NCBI GenBank assembly: GCA_013995675.1
Contig: VWRR01000016.1
Span: 401,104-465,103, forward strand
Length of the DNA: 64,000 nucleotides
Direction: 5' to 3'
DNA from: Cyanidiococcus yangmingshanensis
Taxonomy: Eukaryota; Rhodophyta; Bangiophyceae; Cyanidiales; Cyanidiaceae
Shown: in pieces, positions 29,030 to 38,013 of the stretch
Position numbering within the stretch: position 1 is the first letter of the stretch
Layout of the letters: every line of letters begins with the position of its first letter
Notes under the pieces: model-generated
What the model saw: only the letters and a program-made list of their open reading frames with translations
Database searches by the model: none
What the model was told of the DNA's origin: nothing
Made by a program: the position numbers and the translations under genes

Positions 29030-29623
29030 TTGGCCCCCAGTGTAGTTGTGGTGCCGACGGTCGCTCCGATGGCTACGGAAGCGGTTTGGCCTGTGGCGCT
29101 CGTCGGTTTCCTGGTCGGTTTCCTGGTTGGACGCCAGCGTAGGCGCGGCGTCGTGGCCTCTAGCGGGACGCTCGTTGGGCAACAGGACGTTATTGATGCG
29201 GGTCCCTTGCTCGTGGAAACTTCTACGGCTGCTGACGGCAAAGCCGGCTTCGGGGCCGGGGCCACATCATCGCCAGACGATGTCAAGCTCGTGCTGGTCG
29301 TCCGACGCGACTTGAAAATGACACCAGGCAAGATCGCAGCACAATGCGGACACGCTTCTGTAGGCGCCTACAAAGCGTGCAATAATCGTAATACGCTGCT
29401 TGCTTGGGAGCGGAACGGGCAGCCGAAGATTGCACTGCGGTGCAGTTCGCTTAAGGAGTTGCTGGCGATCGAGCGAGCGGCCCAGCAGCAACGAGTCCCA
29501 AGCTTTGCGGTGCGGGACGCGGGTCGAACCCAGGTAGCGGCTGGAACGATCACAGTGCTGGCGCTAGGACCTGCTGAGGGCGCCAAAATCCAACGTATTA
29601 CCGGGCATCTGAAATTGCTCTGA
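29030..29623 (+). CDS. Peptidyl-tRNA hydrolase 2 (PTRH2/Bit1)
   Basis: A 197-residue protein with an N-terminal hydrophobic anchor (AVWPVALVGFLVGFLVG, ~18-34) followed by RQRRR, a variable linker, and the PTH2 domain (~83-197). Diagnostic blocks are VKLVLVVRRDLKMTPGKIAA, QCGHASVGAYKA, LAIERAAQQQRVPSFAVRDAG, RTQVAAGTITVLALGP and the end ITGHLKLL. The K-M-x-x-G-K-I-A-A-Q-C-x-H-A block contains the expected active-site Lys and His. Pth2 frees tRNA from peptidyl-tRNAs released by stalled ribosomes. The anchor matches the outer mitochondrial membrane form of animals and plants. The next in-frame Met (14 residues later) keeps the anchor too. Confidence 0.92.
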   Translation: MAPSVVVVPTVAPMATEAVWPVALVGFLVGFLVGRQRRRGVVASSGTLVGQQDVIDAGPLLVETSTAADGKAGFGAGATSSPDDVKLVLVVRRDLKMTPGKIAAQCGHASVGAYKACNNRNTLLAWERNGQPKIALRCSSLKELLAIERAAQQQRVPSFAVRDAGRTQVAAGTITVLALGPAEGAKIQRITGHLKLL

Positions 29624-30154
29624 GACGGTCGAGTTGGACGCGATAACCATCCGTCATCCACGGTCGTGGACCAGACGATGATGGAGTGCCGACAGAACAT
29701 TCCCGAGTCTCCACTGAATGACATTCGGGTATTGAGAATGATGCTGCCGAGATCCCTGTGCGACGGCATGCACGATCGGCCCTGGTGAGGAGATGGATGC
29801 TCGTTGCCCGCTGCTCCATGGTCAGGAATTTACGCCAATGAGTGAGTTGCAAGACGGCAGCAAAGACAGAGACACAGCCCAGTCTGATGCTTCCGAATGG
29901 AGTCCCGCTTCCTGATGCATTCGTGGCGCTCACAAGTCATCTGTTGCATCTCTGAGGCGACGCGACCCAGCCCATGGACGAGTCGGTCCATGGATGGACG
30001 CTTCAGGCGACTGCAGCGGCTCCATCTCTCTCCGAGCAACGTCGAGCCAGTGAGGGTATCGAATCGACGGAAATGAGGTCTATATCGAATGACAGGACAA
30101 TCGTGCATACCTTGTTCAATGTATGTTTCAGGGCGACAACCGCGCTCAGTGCGC
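29624..30154. other. Convergent intergenic
   Basis: This 531 bp lies between PTRH2 and the SppA remnant. The open frames overlap on both strands and none resembles a protein family. Confidence 0.5.
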
Positions 30155-30710
30155 TCAAAACTTTGTTTGAATGAATGTTCGCAAGAGAAAATTCAACATT
30201 CCCTCGAGCCGCTGCGTCGACGGATCAACGACTGGCTCCGGGGCACGGGCTTGCGCGCTTTCAACTGACTGCATCGACGAGCTTACAAGTGAATCCGCAA
30301 CCAGCGCGCTCACATTCTGCAAGAGCCGTGCCAATGGCCCTGCAGATCGGGGCCGCACCTCTACAATGCGCACCGGACGGTCGACGGACAAGGCCAGTCG
30401 CTGCCGGCAAAGCTCAACGGCTCGGTCAAAGCCACCGAGCGCATTCACAAGCCCGATCGCCTCGGCCTGAGTACCAGTCCACACGCGTCCTTGAGCGTAT
30501 CACTCAAACTCACTCGGCTGACGACCCCGACTTTCAGCTGCTTTGCGCACAAAAGACTCATAGATGCGCTCCGTGCTGCGGGTAAAGTACGCATCCTCAT
30601 CCGGCGTGAATGGTCGACAATCAACATCGAGCTCAGCAAGGCGTCCATGACTGAGCACCACGCGCCGAAACCCGACCATCGGCGAGAGCGGAGACGGGCA
30701 TGCCCCTGCA
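30155..30710 (-). pseudogene. C-terminal remnant of SppA (signal peptide peptidase, peptidase S49) with in-frame stop
   Basis: The minus strand from ~30710 encodes, in one frame, RRVVLSHGRLAELDVDCRPF, TPDEDAYFTRSTERIYESFV and RKAAESRGRQPSEFE, then a TGA at ~30500, then directly YAQGRVWTGTQAEAIGLVNA and LGGFDRAVELC to the stop at 30155. This is the C-terminal third of SppA: the isRGkyAEL..a..RPF.pdE, the Y..F...aA.sR and the AQGRVWTG.qA...GLVd.LGG blocks are all in order. SppA cleaves leftover signal peptides in cyanobacterial and thylakoid membranes using a Ser/Lys dyad that lies in the missing part. No SppA-like sequence is visible upstream (30711-31199). It is a truncated relic, or a gene broken by assembly error. 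The stop replaces one residue with no frame change. Confidence 0.7.
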
Positions 30711-31199
30711 CTGCAGGTGCTTGCCTCTTGATCCTCTTCGGTCCATGCTTGAAACCGTCAACGTGATCCGTCAAACAGCATCGATTGATTCACATTCATC
30801 GGAGGCGGCAGTGTTATCCCATCCACACGCGCCTCCGTCAACCAATCACTGCTGCCATGAAAGCATATTTAGAGCTGTGTTGCTTCCAAAACTCTCCACC
30901 CGGGCTGAACACGCATCGTGTCTGGTCTCGGCACCAGCCATGAGCCCAGTCATTTCACCAATGGATCGGTATCGATAGATGCATGCACGCCAGGGGCGCG
31001 TGTCCCCGACCCGGCGAATCGATCGCGCGATGCGTGCGATTCGACAACGAGCGACGAGTCGCAGTCTCGGGCGCGTTTCGCTCGCTCAACGGTTTGGCGC
31101 GCGTCTGAAACTGTATCTCGCTCGACAGGTCGGGGTCCGAGTCAGCAGTCTATTCGTTCACGGTTGCTTCGCGTACTATTGTAGAGATCAGCTAGGATA
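30711..31199. other. Divergent intergenic where the rest of SppA would be expected
   Basis: This 489 bp shows no SppA-like frame and no other recognised gene. It precedes the DUF4864 gene and should contain its promoter. Confidence 0.5.
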
Positions 31200-31859
31200 T
31201 TGTTTTCTTCGGGAGTAATGCTTTATCATGTTGTTGCCTTTCAGACCACTGGGCTGAATTGGCGCTACCACTCCTGGAGAACAGCGCTGAAAACGGTTGT
31301 TGGCGTGCCCCGGTGTGTAGGCGACGGCCGCTGGTCAGGCGCATGGACGTTACGTGGTTGTGCTGCCCGGCCCGCCGGTGGTGACTCTCTACGTTGGCGT
31401 GATACAGTAGCGCTTTATGCACAGCTTTCGGCGGAGCAGACCGTGGAGCATCTCCTGGAGGGTCTTTCGCGACGGCAGGGGCCTTCGACTGCGTACGAGT
31501 GTGACGAGGGTATCGAAGCGCTGTATGCCTTTGCCAACTTTGACGTTTGGTCCATTCAGAATGAATTCTTTGGCAAGCGCATTGATTTGGGGCAGTTTGA
31601 ACGCTTCAAGCGAATCATGGTGGCAAAGCCGTATTCAGCGCTGTTGCGGCACAAGAGTCGATGCATGCTCAGTTCTGTGCGCGTCTCGTCGGATCTCTAC
31701 CATTGTCGCGTACAAGTCCTCTCAAGCACCGATGAGGCCGCTGTATTTCGTTTTTGTTTGAGCCGTCGCGTGCTCCCTGGCGCACCTCGAGCTTCCCGAC
31801 GCCCTCGTTTATACTGGATGGTCGATCAGATTCTTTACGAACAGGTCTCAGAACGTTAA
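31200..31859 (+). CDS. DUF4864-family protein, probably plastid targeted
   Basis: A 219-residue frame. The first ~75 residues are basic and Trp/Arg/Ala-rich without a fixed pattern, compatible with a transit peptide. Residues ~85-215 match DUF4864: EGIEALYAFANFDVWSIQNE, FERFKRIMVAKPYSALLRHK (family RF..M...PY..L), SSVRVSSDLYHCRVQVLSS, VFRFCLSRRVL and YWMVDQILYEQ (family cWm.d.V). The family is found in plants, algae and bacteria; land-plant members are chloroplast proteins of unknown biochemical role with an NTF2-like fold. The start may be the second Met (31230). The product converges on the small gene at 31898 with 38 bp between the ends. Confidence 0.7.
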   Translation: MFSSGVMLYHVVAFQTTGLNWRYHSWRTALKTVVGVPRCVGDGRWSGAWTLRGCAARPAGGDSLRWRDTVALYAQLSAEQTVEHLLEGLSRRQGPSTAYECDEGIEALYAFANFDVWSIQNEFFGKRIDLGQFERFKRIMVAKPYSALLRHKSRCMLSSVRVSSDLYHCRVQVLSSTDEAAVFRFCLSRRVLPGAPRASRRPRLYWMVDQILYEQVSER

Positions 31860-31897
31860 GTCCTTGCACAGTCAGATTGGCGCGACGGAGCTCGCTC

Positions 31898-32221
31898 TCA
31901 TTCCACCGATGACGTTTGTTGTCTACTTGCCATACAGAGACGTAAACTGGCAAGCTCGCGTGCGCACTCAGGTGCTTGCTCGCCACCGTGTTTTTGCATA
32001 CAATTCCACAGGGGAGCACAGTCACACTCCTCGTCAGTCGCTGTTCCGTGGCGGCCGTTTGCGCTGTGCTGCGACCTGTCGCGATAGCGCTCTTGGCCGA
32101 GCATGCCAACAAGCGCGACACCCAGACCAAGCACTGCCAGGGCTGCAACACGTTGCAAGCGGCCTTGAGGCCAGCGCAACTTTGGCAGTGCCCCATTGCC
32201 CAATAGCGCTGAATACGTCAT
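31898..32221 (-). CDS. Small single-pass membrane protein with a CX9C element
   Basis: A 107-residue frame with a basic N-terminus, a membrane span (AALAVLGLGVALVGML, ~27-42), a charged linker and a Cys-rich tail: CDCAPLWNCMQKHGGEQAPE then CARELASLRLC. Spacing is C-x-C-x5-C-x11-C-x9-C. The last CX9C and the placement after a membrane anchor recall intermembrane-space CHCH proteins, but a full twin CX9C is not present. The frame may be an authentic small mitochondrial protein; I cannot name it. It lies tail-to-tail with DUF4864. Confidence 0.45.
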   Translation of the reverse strand: MTYSALLGNGALPKLRWPQGRLQRVAALAVLGLGVALVGMLGQERYRDRSQHSANGRHGTATDEECDCAPLWNCMQKHGGEQAPECARELASLRLCMASRQQTSSVE

Positions 32222-33362
32222 GGCGAACGCGCCCTCCGAGGCAGCGTGTCGTGGAAAGCAAACGCCTCGTCAGGGGCTGGACTTGGATTTTTGCTCCGTA
32301 TCAACTGGTCTTGTGGTTCAGAGACTCTGCCGAACACACAAGTACCGGCTGAGTTGCCGTTTCTGCACCACCGAGTCACGTTGCCTGGTAGCCTCTATCC
32401 CAAGCCGCCTGACAAATGTCGCAGCCTCTGCAGTTTCGTCGTAGAGTGGTACCGAGAGAGATAACACGCGAACTCGAAATAACTTTTCAAGCGCTCGACA
32501 AACGGGGTCTTTGTCAAATATCAGCAGGACGTTCCAACCGCTCGTGCTAGAACGCCGTCCCACCACGCAAGCGCCACGTCCTAAGCATCGCTGGCCTGGC
32601 TCGGATCGTGCGGCCCGCTCCCCCGACGGCATCGCTCGGAAGCATCGCGTGCTTGGAGAACGGATCCACGGGTACACCATCCGAAACCGGATCAAAGAAA
32701 CTGCATTCGCTGGCCACGTTGGCAGCGTTTTTCAGCGGGCGTTGCCTTCCTCTGTTCATAATGCTGTTCGCACTTTCCGATTGAGTCCAATGTATCTCCT
32801 TCTGATGATCTGTTCTGGATAGACGATAGCAATCTGAGTAGCTCCCAAGCGGTGTTCTTTTCTCTGAACCATAGACTGACGGGAGTGCGCATCCTCTTCT
32901 GGCTCGCATGTTTCGCTTAGGCATGGTCTTCGTTCGGATGTGCAGGAGCCGCGTCATATCGATTCGGAAGCATGTTGTGCAGATCGGGTGCTCCCGGAAG
33001 GACGCCCTTTGCTTGAACAGAACTGGCGATCGGTACCCGCCTGCAGCCGGTTGGCGCCAGATTGCGTCAACGCGACCGGTTTCGGCCGCCGGCACGCAGG
33101 GACATGCATCGGCGCGTTGTCTCTGCGTATGCGTGCGCGTTTGATTCGGTCTCCGCAGATCGTTGATTCTCGTTTTGCTTGACTGTATAGGAACTGAGTG
33201 TTTTTGGCTCGTCCGGATAACGCGCGCTAGTCAGTCTGGGTCCGGAGGTGCTACAACTGTCACATAGGATTCTCTTTAGGTGTACAGCGTGTCCAGAGCT
33301 GACGTTCGTCTCAACTGCACAGCGGTTTAGGCGCCCTGTCACGCTGAGGACGCCGTCCAGGT
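32222..33362. other. Intergenic with an unassigned minus-strand region 32318-33095
   Basis: Two overlapping minus-strand frames are open here: 32318-32695, whose 3' part reads SGWNVLLIFDKDPVCRALEK and VRVLSLSVPLYDETAEAATF, and 32547-33095. The first has protein-like composition near its end but no recognised domain, and the two could be one gene with a frameshift at ~32560. The right end (33100-33362) would hold the promoter of the PP2C-like gene. Confidence 0.3.
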
Positions 33363-34574
33363 ATGGACCTCTCGCAGGCGTTTATTCGTCCTGCCCCAGA
33401 GACGTCACTTTCTGGAAAGCGTTTGCTGCGGAACGCTCTGCAGCCTGTGCTATCGTTTGTGTCCCAGGTTGCGTGTGTTTCAGAAGGAGTTCACGGCGCT
33501 GGGCTTTGCGAGAAACGGCCCGCAATCTGTTGGCCTTGGAGGCGACGCCGTCTCCGAGGCTTGGTGCGCGTGACGTTGCGCAGCGGGCTGCACGAAGACC
33601 AAAGCGTTTCTGTGGTTCAGCAACAGCCGCTTGCTTTCCGTTGTGGGACGTACCAGGTGAACGGTGATCGCCCTGCAGACGAGCGAGGTACCGTGCTTCC
33701 TGGCGAGGCGCTGCTGCTCTCGGGGTCGACCGATACAGTCTTTGTATGTGAGCGTCAAGGCGTCATTGGACTTGCGGACTGCGGCCGGGTTCGCTATTCG
33801 ACGGGTCATGGCCTTGTTCGAGCTGCGTTCGCTCGAATTGGCGAGACCAGCGAGGCCGATTTGGCGCGCATGTACGTAGCCCAATATCACATACGCAACA
33901 TTCTGGATGGCCTCATTGAACAGGTGCTTGCCTCCACAGCTCGGAACGGCGCAACTCAGTATGCAAGTTGGCAACCTCGTCACGCGTTACTTGGCTGGCT
34001 TCAGGATGCTGTGGCAAAGATCCAGCCACCGGAGGCAGTGCACTCGGCTTCCGTGTTGGCGGCGTGCCTCGCCCGTGACGGGACGCTTCTCTACACCGTG
34101 CGCGCCGGCAGCGTAGGGTTTCTCATCATTAGGAACCATTCTCTGGTCTTCTCGAGTCTGAATGGGATTGAAGACACCCCACAAAATGAACACACGACGA
34201 TCATGATGGATACCCCATCGGGGACCGCTCTCCCGATTCATCTTGATGTTTTTCGGCTCGAAGCGAATGACACTGTAGTGTTTGGTACGGACGGCCTCTT
34301 TGATAGCGTCAGCGAAAGCCAAATTCTGGCGCTGGTATGTCCGGTGTCCTCTGCGTACGATCCGAATCTCTCGGTTGCGAACCGCACTTGCCTTGGGACA
34401 TTCACCCGCGTAGACCCCATTCTGTTGAGCTACCTGCTGGCCCAACTTGCTCACAACTTTTCCAGTTGCACGAGTTGCAACCCGTACGTATCGGAGAGCT
34501 TACCGAGAATTATTTGCCCAGGCAATGGCGATGACGTGAGCGTTGTGGTCGCTCAGCTCGAACCTGAATCCTGA
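33363..34574 (+). CDS. PP2C-like phosphatase of the PTC7/SpoIIE type, with atypical metal sites
   Basis: A 403-residue uninterrupted frame. Residues 1-65 are Arg/Leu/Ser-rich and could be an organelle presequence. The phosphatase domain follows: GEALLLSGSTDTVFVCERQG then VIGLADCGRVRYSTGHG (corresponding to the family GeDa.f and GVADGVGGw), SASVLAACLARDGTLLYTVR with AGSVGFLIIRNHSLVF (family S.T....ld...l...nlGDSg), VVFGTDGLFDSVSESQI and the C-terminal NGDDVSVVVAQL. The late motifs TDGLFD and DD(v)SVVVA are intact, but GED is GEA and ADG is ADC, so one of the metal-binding aspartates and the following Gly are replaced. PTC7-type enzymes act in mitochondria or plastids. Activity is doubtful and it may be a pseudophosphatase. 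Confidence 0.7.
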   Translation: MDLSQAFIRPAPETSLSGKRLLRNALQPVLSFVSQVACVSEGVHGAGLCEKRPAICWPWRRRRLRGLVRVTLRSGLHEDQSVSVVQQQPLAFRCGTYQVNGDRPADERGTVLPGEALLLSGSTDTVFVCERQGVIGLADCGRVRYSTGHGLVRAAFARIGETSEADLARMYVAQYHIRNILDGLIEQVLASTARNGATQYASWQPRHALLGWLQDAVAKIQPPEAVHSASVLAACLARDGTLLYTVRAGSVGFLIIRNHSLVFSSLNGIEDTPQNEHTTIMMDTPSGTALPIHLDVFRLEANDTVVFGTDGLFDSVSESQILALVCPVSSAYDPNLSVANRTCLGTFTRVDPILLSYLLAQLAHNFSSCTSCNPYVSESLPRIICPGNGDDVSVVVAQLEPES

Positions 34575-34604
34575 GGCTCGACTAGGCGAGCAACGGGGCG
34601 CCGA

Positions 34605-34815
34605 TTCATTCAATGCCAAGGGTTCGCGAGCCGAACGAGCGTAGATGTAAAGAAATTTGACTGCCATATAGACAATATCCCTGTTTTGCTCGATTAGGTT
34701 TGCTTCGAGATATGCATATGCACAAGCTTGGTGATGCTTCATTCAATACCAAGGGCTTGCGGGCCAAACGAACGTAGCTGTAAAGAATTTCGACTGCCAG
34801 ATAGACAACATCGCT
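34605..34815. repeat. Imperfect tandem direct duplication, period 133 bp
   Basis: Copy 1 starts at 34605 and copy 2 at 34738, both with ttcattcaat. About 77 bp of each copy align with ~85-90% identity (ending gacaat/caatc-type tagacaatatc against tagacaacatc), with a one-base length difference in a run of A. It lies just downstream of the PP2C-like gene's stop and has no coding sense. Confidence 0.9.
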
Positions 34816-35500
34816 CTATGGCTCTGCAAAAATTGTTGCGATATATTTATACAAGCTTGACGAGATCATATCGTTGGTAACGCCAGACCGCGCAGTTTCG
34901 CAGAGACCCTGCACACTCCTATGGGCTTGCCACGTTCCGCGCCCGGCCGAATGGTTCCCATTGCGTCCGGCCAGCGTGCGTTTACCAAACGTCGGAGACT
35001 TGTTTGGACGCTCGACAAGAGCCTAGTCCGTCGGAGAGTAGGCACTTTGGGGTTCGCGCAAATAACGCGTTGGTTATTGCGTCCGAAAGGCACCCAGTTC
35101 GTTGCCTGAAGAACGTCGGCTGTTGCTTGCCGAAGAGCACGCGCGCGGTATACTTCACCAGGATCGCTGTGAACGACAGTGTTCGACCAGGCGTTAAAGC
35201 GGGTATTCATACGATCAACAGATTCGACGAGTCTAATGAGGCTGTAATGATACCGTCTGAGCGCGTTCTTCTAGCAAGTGGTTTTTCTTTAGGAATTGAT
35301 GAGCTGATCGTGCAGAAAATCAAACTGTTCCTACGAGCAAACGGTTCCCCGCAGGTCCGTCTCTGGAAAGCCTCTCTGGTCCGTTTTTTTTCTCGTAAGA
35401 GCGCGTCTCTGCACTGACGATACTAGTCACGGACCGTGCTTTGGTGGCCATTCCCGTAACCGCGCTGTATCCAAGCTTTAGCAACTAAGCGCTTGCTCTC
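34816..35500. other. Intergenic, no gene recognised
   Basis: This 685 bp has two weak frames (34866-35210 minus; 35004-35417 plus) without recognisable features. It would contain the promoter of the Rds3 gene. Confidence 0.45.
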
Positions 35501-35887
35501 ATGTCGCTCAAGCATACGGGTACCCGATGTGGGCGGCTCCAGGGAAACGCTGTTGGTCTGGTGTGTTCGCGATGTGATGGTCAGTGCGTAGCTTGTGAGG
35601 CGTCGTATGGGCTCTTCGAACCAGCCCGGATCTGTGTGGATTGTGCCCTGCTTCTTATCGAACAGCCGCAGAGGCGCGGCGAGACCGCTCGCTGTTGTCG
35701 CTGTAACGCACCAGGGGCGAAGCACGACGCCATGTTCTGTCACGAGTGTGTTATGTTGCTCGTGCATCGAAATGGCTGTCCGCGCAATACGTCTATCCTT
35801 GAAAATAGGTCAAGTTCAGTACGCCGCCGACCGCAAGAATCGCGTGTCATGACGGACGCATTGCCACACCCGACTGGCACCGAATGA
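35501..35887 (+). CDS. Rds3/PHF5A, SF3b spliceosomal subunit, divergent with an insertion
   Basis: A 128-residue protein against ~110 in most species. It shows the PHF5A pattern of CxxC knuckles: GLVCSRCDGQCVACEA, PARICVDCALL, ARCCRCNAPGAKHD and MFCHECVMLLVHRNGCPRN, in the order of the family (lC.kCdGkCv.Cds, vRiCdeC, grCviCg.pGvsdayyC.eC, dGCPk). Between the second and third Cys pairs the usual ~8 residues are enlarged (LLLIEQPQRRGETAR). PHF5A sits in the SF3b core with SF3B1 and contacts the branch-point adenosine. The C-terminal ~25 residues after the last knuckle are an unrelated basic tail. It is the second splicing factor in the window. Confidence 0.8.
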   Translation: MSLKHTGTRCGRLQGNAVGLVCSRCDGQCVACEASYGLFEPARICVDCALLLIEQPQRRGETARCCRCNAPGAKHDAMFCHECVMLLVHRNGCPRNTSILENRSSSVRRRPQESRVMTDALPHPTGTE

Positions 35888-36199
35888 GCCGCAGAATGCG
35901 TACGTCTGTGCTTCACGTCCTCGTGGCAGTTCGAATCAGGTCCTCCTCCTCCGACATTGAATGAGGGAGAGTGACTGCATCAATTCCTGTGGATCTGCCG
36001 TCGTTCAGTCTTCCCCAGACATTGAATGATCCCCTCTAACGGTGTACTGTCGTTGTGGCCGATAGGCCCTTTGGGGGCTCGCAGCAGCCTTTGAAGGCGG
36101 TGCACCAAACCTCAAGGATAGATCCGCAGAGAGTGTACTGTTTCGAAAGATCCTTCTCTGTAGATAAGCGTTCTAGAGAAGCAGTCTTCATTGAGCACG
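35888..36199. other. Convergent intergenic
   Basis: This 312 bp lies between the Rds3 stop and the end of the unknown minus-strand gene. The phrase agacattgaatga and a close relative gacattgaatgaggg occur at ~36017 and ~35954; nothing else is notable. Confidence 0.5.
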
Positions 36200-38013
36200 C
36201 TAGCATTGTCTTTCTTGGTACACACTGGGTGCCTCGCTTGAATTTGCCCCTTTCGCCCAGATTCTCATGTAGCAGTCGAACAAGCGCGTCGCGATTGTCC
36301 TGGCGCTGATTTCGTAGAGGCGCAGCGTACCCTGATGCCAGCGGATATGAAGCGAGGCGTCAATATCCGCACTCTGAGGTGGGGTCTCCGGCATACACCG
36401 TTGGTTTTGTCGAAAGTTTTCGAGTCCTGAAGCGAGTGCCATAAGTTCGGGCCCCACGGCGAGTGCACGTATAAGGACTTGCCTGCAGCTTCGATTACCG
36501 TCAACAGCCTCGTGAGACAGTACTTGTTCGAGAATGGCCATGATTGCAGTTGCGTAGACGACAGGCGCATCAGATGGCGCGAACCACTGAACCAGATCCC
36601 CGCAGCGCTTGCCGATAATGCGCCACATGAATGCCTTGAGACTGCGCATCAACCAATGCCTGGACAGCGCATCGCCCGAGTTCGTTGGAAAGCATGTTCC
36701 AAGGCTCAGTTGCGCCTTAGTCGCTCCTTTCTCATAGACGCGAGGAGCTGCGTTTGGGAAAAGATCAGCTGACCTAATTGTGACATAGACGAGTTCACGG
36801 GCAACAGTTTGGAGACTGGAACACTCCCTCCTAACGGGTTTGCTCCAGCGGCGCGAATTTGCATTTCATGAATCAAACGTGTTGTGTCCTGAGCTACGAG
36901 CCCCAAGGCTTGAGCGGTTGACTCCACGGGTCGGTCCATCCCGCTGCTAGCCGCGTGCATTTTCAAACAGCGGACATACGAAAATACAGCGGAGACCAGG
37001 GCTGGGGAATGCTGAGCTCGAGGAGCCGATTCGTCGTTATGCTCGCGCATAGGGGGCGGGCATCTCGCTGTCCCGGGTGTCGCGTTCGAATTTGCTGGTT
37101 TCATGAGCTCAAGTAGCGCGAGCCTCGTTACCAAAAGCTCATGCTTGAGTCTCTCGACGTCAAATGGCTCTGATGAGGCGCGTTCTTGGGAGTGCTTTTC
37201 CAGTTGCACACGGAGTGTGCTCAAAAATTGCACAAGATCCTCGTGGGCTGCGCTTGTGGACTGCCGCTCAAGCAACTTGCAGACGGTGCGGAGGACCGGC
37301 ACCGCCGCTGGATGGGGCTGCCGATTCACACTGCTTCGACGCATCCATCTTTCCTTCGATCTGTTTCCATCATGCCTCTGTATTCGCGGGGAGACTGTCA
37401 GCCGAGACGAAGGGTCTCTGCCGATATGAACCGAAATTGGTGCTTTCGCTCGCGAATGAGCCTCTGTTCGATCATGGCTTCGAAGTCGCATCCGTGTGGG
37501 TTCCTCAGAAACGATCCCTCCAGGTATTGTGGTCGTTTCGGTTCCGATCATAGAAACCCCCATCACTCGTTTTCCGTCGGTATTCGTGTCATCTGCCGCA
37601 AGCACATGTGTTCCAGCGGGCGCGTGATTCTCTCGGCGCCTCGCGACGTCACGGGGCGCGCATTCGCCAACGCGCCCAGCGGCGCTGCCTCCGTGCAGCT
37701 CAGTGCGCATCCCCGAATGGGCACTGGAATCGACATGCATCCATTCAAGGCACTTGCCGTCGCGTCTGCGGAAAACAGCCATGCCATGCACGTGCCGCGG
37801 ATCGGTTCGAAAGATGACGCACATAGATCCCTGCCTCCAGCGCAATCGCGCATCCCAAGCGCGTCCAGCGTCCTGCTCCCTGGTTTGGATCTCATTCACG
37901 CGAGCTCGAATCCAGAGCGGCTTAGGCCCTGCCCTCTCCACCCGTATGCGCACTAGTTTCGGCACAGGATTCACTTTATCGACGACAGACGCTTCTCGCT
38001 CTCTCGCCATCAA
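36200..38013 (-). CDS. Unrecognised protein (~600 residues) interrupted by one frameshift
   Basis: The frame from 38013 runs 435 codons to a stop at 36706 and is followed, after a one-base change near 36706-36725, by a second open frame to 36200 (TKAQLSLGTCFPTNSGDA, then MRSLKAFMWRIIGKRCGDLV and VVYATAIMAILEQVL). The N-terminal 85 residues look folded (LVRIRVERAGPKPLWIRARV, MCVIFRTDPRHVHGMAVFRR); residues ~100-220 are polar and disordered; ~235-435 and the second frame look mainly helical (VLRTVCKLLERQSTSAAHED, RLKHELLVTRLALLELM). I recognise no family. The composition and helix content make it a believable nuclear or cytosolic gene. The two frames could instead be separate genes. Confidence 0.5.
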
